From Deinococcus sp. QL22 (GTDB taxonomy: Bacteria; Deinococcota; Deinococci; Deinococcales; Deinococcaceae): 64,000 bases of DNA. Made by a program: the position numbers and the translations under genes. The notes beneath the pieces were generated by a model, which worked only from the letters and a program-made list of their open reading frames with translations, was not told where the DNA came from and searched no databases. This document shows positions 17,690 to 26,641 of this stretch, in pieces. Numbering within the stretch: the first letter of the stretch is position 1; the number at the start of each line of letters is the position of its first letter. The stretch is from the NCBI RefSeq assembly GCF_023370075.1, contig NZ_CP097151.1, positions 434,001 through 498,000 of the forward strand, written 5' to 3'.

Positions 17690-18130
17690 TGCGCCGACCT
17701 CGCGCCACAGCTGAACTGCCCAATGTTGGTGGCTTCTTCTGATGTGGACGGGAATTGTCGTTCTCGTCTGGCGGTGAAGGTGGGTGATCCGGGCGTGGAG
17801 ATTGGGGAACTCCTGGGTTCGCTTGATCTTCCTGAAGCCAAGTTGGCTACGCTCTTGTTGCCGTGTGGGACGGTGGGACTGTAGGGTCAGATGGTGACAA
17901 CGTGCAGTCGAGATGACTTGCTGGTGGTCGACCGCCTGTCGGGCTGAGAGGGCCGCACCGTAACTGGCCAGTTTGTCGGTGCAGAACCGGTCGGCTGAGG
18001 TGATCGCCGCCGCTGATTTCGGCAAAGAAAGCCTGACAGCCTGCAGCGATCAGTCGGGAGGCCTGGGGGAAGGGTGAATCGAAAACGTGACCGGAGCGAA
18101 CATAACCTACCAACATGGCATCTCCCACAT
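17690..18130 (-). mobile_element. IS6-type transposase remnant (different subgroup)
   Basis: The C-terminal half of an IS6/IS240-like DDE transposase is readable: RFCTDKLASYGAAL, VDHQQVISTARC, QSHRPTRQQERSQLGF, FPNLHARITHLHRQ, and a final VQLWREVGAG. A frameshift separates it from QAFFAEI and other upstream pieces near 18050-18120. Its sequence differs from the other IS6-like remnants in the window, so it is a separate lineage. Confidence 0.7.
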
Positions 18131-18140
18131 GAGCAACAAG

Positions 18141-18167
18141 GGCACAGGGTCGAGTCCTCCCTGTGCC
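18141..18167 (-). terminator. Hairpin downstream of the spore-lyase-like gene
   Basis: A perfect 9-bp stem, GGCACAGGG (18141-18149) with CCCTGTGCC (18159-18167), 85 bp past the stop of the minus-strand gene at 18252. On that strand it is followed by a weakly T-rich CTTGTTGC. The loop resembles a tRNA T-arm by chance. Confidence 0.4.
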
Positions 18168-18251
18168 CCCTGCGAACCATTCTAGACCCGGATCTTTTCA
18201 GCAGCTGAAGTATGGCCATGCTTGGAACATTGCGAGTCCGCTTACGACCGA

Positions 18252-19316
18252 TCAGAACGCATACCGGATCCGGCAATACGGCAGCTCCTTCTGAAGCAAG
18301 GCCGTGAAGCGCTCCACTGCCTTCCCCTTCAGTCCCCGGCGGTAGCGCAGATTGATCCCTCCATACTCCGACCGTTTGGTCTCCTGCCACTGCGGTGTCC
18401 ACAGCAGCCCCTCCGCTTTGGGATGCCAGCCGAGGTTGACCTCATGCAGGCCCGCGTTGTGGGTCAGGAAGATCACTTCCGCCGCCAGCTGCGCTTTGGC
18501 CTGCGGCGATAAGACCGCGTCCACCTGCCGGAACAGCTCGGTGTACCCCGCCGTCCAGCCTTCAAAGATGATCACCGGCGAGAAGTTCAGATGCACCTCG
18601 TAGCCGGCTTCTACAAAGTCGTTGATGGCCGCCAGGCGCTCCGGAATGGAAGACGTGCCAAGATCCACCACCCGCGCCACCGACGCAGGCATCAGGGAAA
18701 AGCGCAGCCGGGTGCGCCCCTGCGGGTCATAGGTCAGCAGGTGACGGTTGACGTATTTGGTGGCAAACGAGGCCTTGGCGTTCGGCAGCTCCCGGAACAG
18801 CGTGATCTGATCTCGCACGTTGTCTGAAATCAGGGCATCGACACTGAGGTCACTGTTTTCTCCTACATCGTAGACCCAGGCGTGCGGGTCGACCGAGTTG
18901 GCTTCTCGCTTTGGGCCGAGCCCCTGAGCATGCTTCCGGAGCGCCTTGAGGACGTCGTCAATGTTGGCGAAGGTCGTGATGGGGTTGGCATAGCCCTTGT
19001 GGCGGGGGACATAACAGTAGGCACATGAGAGGGCGCAGCCGTTGGCCATGCCTGGGGCAATGAAGTCAGCACTGCGGCCATTGGGCCGCAGCGTCAGGGT
19101 TTTGCGGGTACCCAGCACCAAGACTTGGCGCTTGATGCGCAGCCAGTCTTTGACCAGTCCGGCATTGCCATGTAGGCCAGGAATGTTCCAGTGCGAGGCA
19201 ACCTCGATGCGTTCGGCGTCGGGGAAGCGGTTCAGGATGTCTTGACCGCGGGGCAGCTGGGCAGCACGGGGCTCGACATAGATCTGCCGGAGATCGAGAG
19301 GAAAGCGCGCAGCCAT
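18252..19316 (-). CDS. Spore photoproduct lyase-family radical SAM protein
   Basis: A 354-residue protein. The radical SAM cluster motif is CALSCAYCY (CxxxCxxC), preceded by FIAPGMANG. The family reverses the spore photoproduct thymine dimer (5-thyminyl-5,6-dihydrothymine) in DNA in endospore formers; close homologues occur in non-sporing bacteria, where the substrate is unproven. I therefore call the family, not the reaction. HLNFSPVIIFEGW and TKRSEYGGINLRY are typical of the C-terminal half. It is divergent from dinB with only 48 bp between starts, which suggests a shared damage-responsive control region. Confidence 0.88.
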   Translation of the reverse strand: MAARFPLDLRQIYVEPRAAQLPRGQDILNRFPDAERIEVASHWNIPGLHGNAGLVKDWLRIKRQVLVLGTRKTLTLRPNGRSADFIAPGMANGCALSCAYCYVPRHKGYANPITTFANIDDVLKALRKHAQGLGPKREANSVDPHAWVYDVGENSDLSVDALISDNVRDQITLFRELPNAKASFATKYVNRHLLTYDPQGRTRLRFSLMPASVARVVDLGTSSIPERLAAINDFVEAGYEVHLNFSPVIIFEGWTAGYTELFRQVDAVLSPQAKAQLAAEVIFLTHNAGLHEVNLGWHPKAEGLLWTPQWQETKRSEYGGINLRYRRGLKGKAVERFTALLQKELPYCRIRYAF

Positions 19317-19364
19317 GCCTCAGTAAAACGCTTGTGGCGTCCACAGAAGGCAACGAGGAAGACG

Positions 19365-20456
19365 ATGAGCACGGTGCCTTTGACAATGCGGCAGACTGCA
19401 GGTATGACCCGGTTGATCGTGCATGTGGATATGGACGCCTTCTACGCCTCCATTGAGATTCGCGACCAACCTGATTTGGCGGCCTTCCCTGTGGCCGTCA
19501 TCGCCACCGCACGCAGAGGCGCGGTGATGACCGCCAACTACGTGGCCAGGCGCTTCGGTGTGCGCAGCGCGATGCCGGTGCATGTCGCCCTGCAGCGCTG
19601 TCCCGACCTGGTACTGATTCCCCAGCGTATGGAAGTCTACCGCGCCGTTTCCGTCCAGCTTCAGGAGGTGTGCTCCAGATACACCGATCTCGTCGAACCC
19701 CTCGCCCTGGACGAGGCCTACCTCGATGTAACACAGCAAAGCCGCACCCTCATCGACGCCGAGCAGCTCGCCCGCGCCATTCAAACCGACATTTTGACCG
19801 AGACGCGCCTGACCTCTTCTGCGGGCGTCTCGGTTAATAAATTCCTGGCCAAACTCGCCAGCGGACTCCACAAGCCCAGTGGACTGACCGTGATTCCACC
19901 CGAAGAGGTAAACACGCTGCTCGCTCGTTTGGCCATTGAGGACTTCTACGGGATCGGCCCGGTGATCGCGGGCAAGTTGCGTGCCCAAGGCATCCAGACC
20001 GGAGCCCAGTTGCGCTCGCAGTCCTTGGCTGGGCTGCAAGCTGTGCTGGGGGCGGGCAAGCTGGCTCCCCGCCTGTACGGTCTGGCACGAGGGGTGGATG
20101 AGCGGGCCGTCGAGGCCCACCGGGAGGCGCAGTCCGTTGGGGTAGAACGCACTTTCGATCAGGATCTGACGACCCGGGAAGCGCTGTTGGCCGAGCTGCC
20201 GGGGATCACTGCGGAGGTGGTTGCCCGGCTGACGCAACGGGGGTATATGGGGCGGACGGTGGTCGTGAAGCTGCGGTATGCCGACTGGCGGCCCGTGACG
20301 CGCCGCCACACTTGGACACAACCTTTAACGACAGCAGAGGAATTGACAGAGGCCGCAGCGGGCTTACTGAGCCCGGAGCTATCGGTGGAGCAGGGCGTGC
20401 GCCTGTTGGGGGTCAGTGTGGTCAACCTCAGCCGGCAGGAAACCTCTCAGTTGTAG
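19365..20456 (+). CDS. dinB: DNA polymerase IV (Y-family translesion polymerase)
   Basis: The ATG at 19365 with a GAGGAA site gives 363 residues; the core motif starts at MTRLIVHVDMDAFYASIE (19404). Both catalytic acid motifs are present (VDMDAFY and LDEAYLDV), and the SAGVSVNKFLAKLASGLHKP and GIGPVIAGKL regions belong to the palm and helix-hairpin-helix. The C-terminal little-finger domain is complete, but no beta-clamp-binding motif is obvious at the end. It performs lesion bypass. It converges on the photolyase-UDG gene with 16 bp between stops and diverges from the spore-lyase-like gene. Confidence 0.95.
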   Translation: MSTVPLTMRQTAGMTRLIVHVDMDAFYASIEIRDQPDLAAFPVAVIATARRGAVMTANYVARRFGVRSAMPVHVALQRCPDLVLIPQRMEVYRAVSVQLQEVCSRYTDLVEPLALDEAYLDVTQQSRTLIDAEQLARAIQTDILTETRLTSSAGVSVNKFLAKLASGLHKPSGLTVIPPEEVNTLLARLAIEDFYGIGPVIAGKLRAQGIQTGAQLRSQSLAGLQAVLGAGKLAPRLYGLARGVDERAVEAHREAQSVGVERTFDQDLTTREALLAELPGITAEVVARLTQRGYMGRTVVVKLRYADWRPVTRRHTWTQPLTTAEELTEAAAGLLSPELSVEQGVRLLGVSVVNLSRQETSQL

Positions 20457-20472
20457 AGAGATTCGTCCCTGT

Positions 20473-22752
20473 TCAGGGACTGGCTGGCAACTGCCAGTCG
20501 ATAGGCGCAATGCCCGCGTCCTCTAAGGCCGTATTCACCCGCGAGAACGGCCGAGTCCCAGCGAAGTGGGCCACGCTCAGCGGCGAGGGATGCCCGGACT
20601 GAATGACCACATGCTGCGGCCCGGTGATCAGCCGAGCCTTCTTGCGGGCATAGGCACCCCAGAGCACGAACACCACCCGCTCGGGCTTGGCATTGACCGC
20701 ACGGATCACCGCGTCGGTCAGAGGTTCCCAGCCCAGCCCAGCATGACTGTTCGGTTGCCCCGCCCGCACCGTTAGCACCGCATTGAGGAGCAATACGCCC
20801 TGCTGCGCCCAGGTGCTCAGGTCGCCGTGCCGGGGAGGAATAAATCCCGGCAGATCGGTCTGCAATTCCTGAAAGATGTTCTGTAAGCTGGGTGGAATCC
20901 GTACCCCGGGCCGCACGCTGAACGATAGGCCCTGTGCTTGCCCGGCGCCGTGGTAGGGGTCTTGTCCGAGGATCAGGACCTTGACTCCCTCCAGCGGCGT
21001 CCAGCGCAGGGCACTAAACACATCTGGTGCGGGCGGGTAAATCTGGTGGTTGCGGCGCTCCTCAACCAGGAAGTCTTTGAGCCGATGAAATGAAGGCGCG
21101 GCGAACTCACTGGCCAGGGCTTGACACCAGGACTCCGGCAGACCGGCAGGCACGATGGGGGACAAGGGGGCAGCGCCGCTTTCAAACAGGGTGGGGTGTC
21201 CAGCCATCGCGAGAACAGCCTGGACGCGCCGTGCAGGTCGCTGCACCTTCTCTGGAAGCCCCTGTGCCCGCCGTTCCGCCCGCATCACCGCCTTCTTCCG
21301 GCTGCCATGCACCTCATACACCCGCCGGGCTTCCTCCTCAAAGAATCCCGTCTGGCGCACCGCCATGATTTTGGCTTTGGCTGCCCGCATGGCCTGCTCT
21401 GCATTCACGATCGGGGCCGCATACTTCAGGCGGCCCGCTCCACTCCACATCCAGGGTGCGTGAATAAAGTCCGTGGGCACCTCAGCCAGTTCCGGCACCC
21501 AGCGCCGAATAAATTCCCCAGTGGGATCCTGATCGCGGGCCTGTTTGGTCGGGTTGTAGATCCGCACCTGATTGATGCCCACCGTGCTGCTCTGCATCTG
21601 CACCTGCGCCCAGTGGATGCCCGGTTCGTTGTCCAGCCAGTGGTGGGCCAGGTATTCACCCGGAACGCGCCAGTGCAGCCACAGCAGTTGGCTGGAAAAC
21701 GAGATGGTCATGGCCCGCATCCGGAAGTTCAGCCAGCCGGTTTCATTCAGCATGCGCATGCAGGCGTCCTGCAGGGGATAGCCGGTCTGGCCGGCGGCCC
21801 AGCGGTCAAAGGCATCTTGAGACCACTCCGGGCGCAGATCGTCGAAGGCACGGTTGAGGTTGCGAAACTCCATGGCCGGTTCGGTTTCCAGACGCTGCAT
21901 GAAGTGGCAGTGCCAGTGCAGCCGGCTCTCGAAAGAACGCAGGGAGCGCACCCAGCGCGGGTCGGCGTCCGGGTCGCCTTTCACTGCCGCGAGCCGCTGG
22001 CGGGTGGCCTGCACGACTTCGCGCAAACTGACCGTTCCGAACGCCAGGGGCGCACTGAGGCGGGAGCAGCTGTCCTCGGCGGTGAGGGGACTGCTCATTT
22101 CCCGCATGTAATCCACGCCGCGAACGGTCAGGAAGCTGTCGAGGGTACGCTCGGCAACTGATCGACCACCGGGCGGCAGGTGTTTGCGGTTGGGGGCCAC
22201 CGGCGCGTCGGCGTGACCCAGCAGACCTATACCTATGGACGGAGCAGCGCTTCCGGTGAGCTGCACGGGGGGCTTCAGTGTGTCGGCCCCCATCCGTTCT
22301 TCCCACAGCTCAGCCCACCCGTCTCGGCTGTGCAGGCGGCGAACGACTCCGTGTTGCGGCAATTCGGTGAACTGGACGCCCTGAGCGCTGCACCACGCAC
22401 GGACGCGGCGATCACGGTCATAACTCACGCCGTTGCCGGTCTCCTCGTGTGCCCAGAGGGCACCGACACCCACCTCAGCCTGAAGCGCGCTCAGCACCTC
22501 TACGGCTTCCCCAACGCGGCAGACCAGCGGCGTTCCCAGGCCCGACACAGCCGTGTTCAGTTCTTTCAGGCACTCATTCAGGTACTGAAGGTGGTGGCCA
22601 CCGAAGTCAGGGTGGTGAAGTTGCTCGGGTTCATAGATGTACAGGGGCAACACCGGGCCACGGGCGGCGGCCTCCAGGAGGGGCTGGTGGTCGTGGACGC
22701 GCAGGTCTTTCTTGAACCAGACCACCTGCAGCGGAGCGTGGGAGGCGGACAT
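20473..22752 (-). CDS. Photolyase/cryptochrome-like FAD protein fused to uracil-DNA glycosylase
   Basis: One uninterrupted 759-residue frame from the ATG at 22752. Residues 1 to about 515 are a DNA photolyase-like protein: VVWFKKDLRVHDH at the N-terminus (antenna domain) and the FAD domain with GYPLQDACMRMLNETGWLNFR, WLHW, and EPGIHWAQVQMQSSTVGIN. From about residue 516 a complete family I UDG follows: LPESWCQALASEF, the water-activating LGQDPYHGAGQ, GVLLLNAVLTV and HPSPLS. The two are usually separate proteins. An internal ATG (21207) has no good ribosome site, so a real fusion is most likely. It would pair light-driven dimer reversal with uracil excision. Confidence 0.9.
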   Translation of the reverse strand: MSASHAPLQVVWFKKDLRVHDHQPLLEAAARGPVLPLYIYEPEQLHHPDFGGHHLQYLNECLKELNTAVSGLGTPLVCRVGEAVEVLSALQAEVGVGALWAHEETGNGVSYDRDRRVRAWCSAQGVQFTELPQHGVVRRLHSRDGWAELWEERMGADTLKPPVQLTGSAAPSIGIGLLGHADAPVAPNRKHLPPGGRSVAERTLDSFLTVRGVDYMREMSSPLTAEDSCSRLSAPLAFGTVSLREVVQATRQRLAAVKGDPDADPRWVRSLRSFESRLHWHCHFMQRLETEPAMEFRNLNRAFDDLRPEWSQDAFDRWAAGQTGYPLQDACMRMLNETGWLNFRMRAMTISFSSQLLWLHWRVPGEYLAHHWLDNEPGIHWAQVQMQSSTVGINQVRIYNPTKQARDQDPTGEFIRRWVPELAEVPTDFIHAPWMWSGAGRLKYAAPIVNAEQAMRAAKAKIMAVRQTGFFEEEARRVYEVHGSRKKAVMRAERRAQGLPEKVQRPARRVQAVLAMAGHPTLFESGAAPLSPIVPAGLPESWCQALASEFAAPSFHRLKDFLVEERRNHQIYPPAPDVFSALRWTPLEGVKVLILGQDPYHGAGQAQGLSFSVRPGVRIPPSLQNIFQELQTDLPGFIPPRHGDLSTWAQQGVLLLNAVLTVRAGQPNSHAGLGWEPLTDAVIRAVNAKPERVVFVLWGAYARKKARLITGPQHVVIQSGHPSPLSVAHFAGTRPFSRVNTALEDAGIAPIDWQLPASP

Positions 22753-22951
22753 CAGCAGCCACTTTAGGGTGCAGCCTGCTGACGGACTGGATGATGGGTT
22801 AGAGAAGAACAGAATGGCCTTTGCCAACTCCCGTGCCATCCGGTCTGGCCACATCCGCTTACGAACAGATTCAGTTTCAGACAACATCTAGCTGACTGCC
22901 GACAACTGTGATGGACAGGAGAGTGAGGCCCTGCTTCAAAACTTGATGCAG

Positions 22952-23733
22952 GGTTGTGTTGCCTTCACTGGGTTGGAGTTGGCTGACTCTCCAGGACTGA
23001 CCCAAAACCGTATCGTCATCGGTTCCGGGTGGCCATCATCGGGTACGCGGTTTGGCGCTCCCGCCGCGTTCCGCTCAGTGACCGGGACGTTCAAGAATTG
23101 ATCCACCACCGTGGCCCAACAGGTCAGTCATGAGACCCTCCGCGAGTGGTGCATCAAGTTCGGCCCCCTCTTTGCAAAGGAACTGCGTCACCCCGAACCC
23201 CGTCGGGGTTCGGGGTGGCCTCTGGATGAGGTCTGTACCACCGTTGATGGGATTTGCCCCTGGCTCTGGAGGGCCGTGGACGAGCACGGCTTCGTGCAGG
23301 CTTCCCTCCATTCAACGCCACCGCGCTCCCGACGCTGCACAAACCGTTCTGACGAGGTTGCGGGGTGAAGACGCTGTCTCGGAGGTCATTCATACGGATG
23401 GGCTGCGGAGCGAGGGAGCCGCAATTCAAGAGGTTCCGAGCCGGGTGAACGTTGACCACCACCCGGGGATTCGTGACGCCGGATGCAACCACATGACCTG
23501 GCAAGACCATCGTTGAACACGGCGACACGAGCGACGTCAGCAAGGAGTGGGGCGGCAAAAACGCGCGCAGGACTGTCTGAGTCTGCACGCCCGAATTGAG
23601 AATCGTCACCCTCCCTCCCCCACCAGAAGAAACCATCAGCAGCACGCCTTCCAGACAGGGGGAAGGGTTGCGGTAGGGGTGGCCTGATCCTCAGGCCACC
23701 CCTGTGCCGTACGCCAAGTGAAGGCAACACCGC
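22952..23733 (+). mobile_element. IS6-family element, full length but decayed (copy B)
   Basis: Ends are GGTTGTGTTGCCTTCACTGGG on the left (22952 on) and CCAAGTGAAGGCAACACC on the right (to about 23733), about 780 bp as usual for the family. Inside, the transposase can be followed across frameshifts: YRHRFRVAIIGYAVW, RDVQELIHHRG, QVSHETLREWCIKFGPLFAKEL, LDEVCTTVDG, RAVDEHGFV and VIHTDGLRSEGAAI. No 8-bp target duplication is evident. Confidence 0.8.
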
Positions 23734-23870
23734 CGTTGAGGCTCCTGACACCAGACGAGAGACCTCCGTCATGAGTCCTTGGCCGTAGGCTCGGGCATTA
23801 CCGGGGCTTCACTCGCAGCCCGCCCTTTGCCTGTGGTGTCGATGCCACCAACTGGCCACCTCAATTCTCC

Positions 23871-25124
23871 TCATTCCGTCCATCCTGCACGCCCAGTCTC
23901 TCTGTGAAACTCGTCCAGCCAGAGGGTGCGGTGGGCTTCGGGGAGGTACGGAAACTCGGCGTTTTCGATCTGCTGGGCCAGCACCGAGGCGGGCACCGTG
24001 TGTTGGCGGGCCGGGTTGCGCCCGAACACCGTGCTGACGGGCGGCTGAAAGACCACCAGTGTGGTCAACGCGCCATAATCGAGGCCCAAGCCCAACGGCA
24101 CGCGCCTAAAATCGCGGCGGGTGTTGGTGGCGTCCCAGACGACTTTTCCATTCCGTCGCAGCGCCACCCGCAGCCGCTCTTTGGCCGCTTGCAGCACCTG
24201 ACCGTTCAGCGATTGGTCGGCCCGCTTGCCCGCCAGTTCGTCGCGGATGGCGTCCAGCGACACCACCTGATGATCCGGCAACCGCTCGGCAATCCAACTG
24301 CTCTTGCCCGACCCGCTGGGGCCGCAAGTTACGACCAAGTGCGGAAATCCGGCGCGGGCGGCATATGAACGCGACACGGCTTCCTGCGGCACCTGAATGA
24401 GGCCCGCTTCGTGATCGAGGATGCCGCCCTGCACGGTCAAGTCGAGGAAATCCGGAGGAAATCCAGCCAGCGTGCTGCTGATCTCGGCCTGCCATTCGCC
24501 GTAAGAATCGGTGTTCCACACGCCGTACTCCTGCGCTTGCAGGCGGAAATACTCCAGATCATCGAGCCGCGCGGCCTGATCTGCCGTGACGCGCCCGCGC
24601 ACATCGGCCACCTCCAGCAGATACAGCAGCGGCAGATTCACCTGACGGGCCAAGCGGCGATAAGCGGCCAGCGTGCCCGTTTGAAGCGTGCGGGCGAGGT
24701 CATGATGGTGGCCTACCAACGCCAGAACACCGTGCAGAACGGCGGCAGGCAACCCCAATTCCGGCAATCGGTAGGCCAGATACGAGCGGCCCCGGTCGGC
24801 GTGGCGGGGCGAGATCACGCGCTGATGTTCATTGTCATCTCGGGCGCGGCGGGTGGTCAGTGCTTTGCCAAGGTCGTGCAGAGCGGCGGCGAGGATCAGT
24901 ATCTGACGCAGGTCGTCTGCAAGTCCCTCCTGATCGGCCAACCTGTACGCTTCGTTCAGTACCAACCCGGTATGCGCTCCCACATCCCCCTCGGCATGCC
25001 ACTCCGGGTCTTGCTCGGTGGCGGGCAAACTGTCCAGCAGCGGGAACACGTGGCCTAAATTCTGTTGGAAGGCCCGGAAATCCGGGGTTCCACTCTCCCT
25101 CAAGCTGTTCAGGAAAGCCTTCAT
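23871..25124 (-). CDS. HD-Pnk: HD phosphoesterase plus polynucleotide kinase
   Basis: A 417-residue two-domain protein. Residues of about 50-210 are an HD phosphohydrolase (ALHDLGKAL, VGHHHDLA). Residues of about 265-417 are a P-loop kinase with GPSGSGKSSWI, VSLDAIRDEL and WDATNTRRDFR, as in polynucleotide kinases. In the characterised HD-Pnk of Runella, the HD part removes 2',3'-cyclic or 3' phosphates and the kinase phosphorylates 5'-OH ends, preparing broken RNA or DNA for a ligase. Its start overlaps the stop of the RNA ligase gene by 4 bases (ATGA), so healing and sealing enzymes are co-translated. Confidence 0.92.
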   Translation of the reverse strand: MKAFLNSLRESGTPDFRAFQQNLGHVFPLLDSLPATEQDPEWHAEGDVGAHTGLVLNEAYRLADQEGLADDLRQILILAAALHDLGKALTTRRARDDNEHQRVISPRHADRGRSYLAYRLPELGLPAAVLHGVLALVGHHHDLARTLQTGTLAAYRRLARQVNLPLLYLLEVADVRGRVTADQAARLDDLEYFRLQAQEYGVWNTDSYGEWQAEISSTLAGFPPDFLDLTVQGGILDHEAGLIQVPQEAVSRSYAARAGFPHLVVTCGPSGSGKSSWIAERLPDHQVVSLDAIRDELAGKRADQSLNGQVLQAAKERLRVALRRNGKVVWDATNTRRDFRRVPLGLGLDYGALTTLVVFQPPVSTVFGRNPARQHTVPASVLAQQIENAEFPYLPEAHRTLWLDEFHRETGRAGWTE

Positions 25125-25762
25125 GACTCCCGCTCCGCCTGCCTCAGTCCATTCGGCGTGACCGCCCCATGCATCCAGTGGGTGTCCGTCTGAACGTGCC
25201 CCCGGCGCACATATTTGGCGACATGTTCTTGAAACTGGGTGGAGGAGAAGCCCTGCACGGTTCGCACCACATAACCCTCGGTCTGGTCAGGATCAACCTC
25301 AAGGGCGCGAATGTGGGCTTCATTCCACAGGCCCCGCGCCAGTTGCCGGGGCGTCGGCACACCCAACGTTTCGGCCCAGCTCAGGGTGTCGTCCCAGCTC
25401 AAACAGGTATTGGTCTCGTCCCAGACGCTGAACAGGTAAAAGTAGCTCTCCAGGTTCGCGTAGGCCAGCGAATGCCGGGCAAACAGGTTCTCGCCGCAGA
25501 CGCGCCACCCTTCCGGAATCAGGTAGCCCACGCGCCCTTGCAGGCCCTTGACCCAGTCACGGGACGGGTGGGGCCGGGAATCGAGTGAGCGGGCGTGCAG
25601 GCCCGTGCGGTACAGCGTTGTGTTTTCGCCGTCCAGCTTTTCGGTGACCACGACCTCTTGCCCCACGAACCTCTGGGCGTGGCTCCAGACCGCGTCGTCT
25701 TGCCCGGCCCCCGGAGACCAGGGCAGGTGGGGCGTGCAGGGGTATTTTCGGCGGTCACTCAT
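25121..25762 (-). CDS. ATP-dependent RNA ligase
   Basis: A 213-residue nucleotidyltransferase. Lys42 in EKLDGENTTLYR is the AMP-accepting lysine of motif I; GENLFARHS looks like motif III, EGYVVRTV motif IV and AKYVRRGH motif V. It has no extra C-terminal domain and is shorter than T4 Rnl1 or DraRnl, matching the small ligases paired with HD-Pnk. It would seal 3'-OH/5'-phosphate RNA ends made by the partner enzyme. It is first in a two-gene operon and is divergent from a Toprim-like gene 118 bp away. Confidence 0.9.
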   Translation of the reverse strand: MSDRRKYPCTPHLPWSPGAGQDDAVWSHAQRFVGQEVVVTEKLDGENTTLYRTGLHARSLDSRPHPSRDWVKGLQGRVGYLIPEGWRVCGENLFARHSLAYANLESYFYLFSVWDETNTCLSWDDTLSWAETLGVPTPRQLARGLWNEAHIRALEVDPDQTEGYVVRTVQGFSSTQFQEHVAKYVRRGHVQTDTHWMHGAVTPNGLRQAERES

Positions 25763-25880
25763 GGCGAATCTTGCCGCAGACTAGCGGGTTTTCTCCCGAT
25801 TGGGCAGGGCTGTATGGCGCACTCTGCCTGAGCCAGATCACCTATAGGGCAGGCCGATCAAGCCCGCTAAGCTCGGTGCT

Positions 25881-26561
25881 ATGACGGCGCAGCAGCCCAT
25901 CCTGGAAGCCCTCTTCTCACAGGCCAGAGCGCGGCTGTTGGCCCAATCGGTGCTGCCCCAGGTATTCGCCGGGCGCGGGTTCACGCCGGACGCTCTACGG
26001 CAGTTGGAACTGGGGCTGGACGCCGCCGAAAACGCCGTGATCGCCCGACGGAATCTGGCGGGCGAGTTGATCGGCCTAAAAATTCGTTTGTTGCACCCGG
26101 ATCGCCGCAACTACCTGGAGATTCCGCAGGACACTGGCAATCCGCCCTGGTTCGCGCCGGGATCGGGGCAGGTATCGGCGGCCACGCACCGGGGCGTGCT
26201 GTGCGTGGCCGCCGAATTCAATGCCATGCTGACCCATTTGGCGCTGTCTGGAACGGATGCACGGCATGAACGCTGGGCTGTCGTCGGCCTCGGCAGCACC
26301 TTCGGGCCGGTGCCGTGGGCGTGGCTGGCATCGCTCGGTCTGCCCGTGGTCTTTTCCCTCGATCCGGGGCGTTTGGCCGACAAGCAGTTCCCGCTTGGGC
26401 AGGCGCAGGCGCAGAGGCTGGGTTTGAAGATCCACCGTGCCGCGCCGCTCCTGGGCGACTGGGCGCGGGTGAGTATGCCGAGGCGTGCGGTTTGGAAGCA
26501 TTGCGGGCACGCTGGCTTGGGGTCTTGCGCTTCGTTGAGAGGGTCTGCATGGCAGCTCTAG
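25881..26561 (+). CDS. Toprim/primase-like protein with probable frameshift
   Basis: The frame from 25881 encodes a protein resembling the C-terminal part of phage or plasmid primases: FAGRGFTPDALRQLELGLD, GELIGLKIRLL, then a Toprim-like fold with CVAAEFNAML, VVGLGSTFG, and FSLDPGR. The usual EG and DxD residues are altered (AAEF, LDPG), so catalysis is doubtful. At about 26470 the natural continuation (GEYAEACGLEALRARWLGVLRF) is in another frame; one missing G in a GCGCGGG run would restore it. As written, the frame ends 80 bp before the HEAT-repeat gene, probably its operon partner. Function unknown. Confidence 0.6.
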   Translation: MTAQQPILEALFSQARARLLAQSVLPQVFAGRGFTPDALRQLELGLDAAENAVIARRNLAGELIGLKIRLLHPDRRNYLEIPQDTGNPPWFAPGSGQVSAATHRGVLCVAAEFNAMLTHLALSGTDARHERWAVVGLGSTFGPVPWAWLASLGLPVVFSLDPGRLADKQFPLGQAQAQRLGLKIHRAAPLLGDWARVSMPRRAVWKHCGHAGLGSCASLRGSAWQL

Positions 26562-26641
26562 AGAGCTGCCGTGCCAAGCTGAGCGTCGGTTTCACGGCAC
26601 CTCCCACCCTTCCCACCTCGCTGCGATACAGGAGCCACACC

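Noticed and set aside
18141..18167. tRNA-like T-arm (GGGTCGAGTCC)
   Set aside because: It is one perfect 9-bp hairpin with no acceptor, D- or anticodon arm nearby.
21205..21207. Separate start for the UDG part inside the fusion gene
   Set aside because: The ATG lies in the same uninterrupted frame and has no ribosome site at suitable spacing, so a separate UDG gene is less likely than a fusion.
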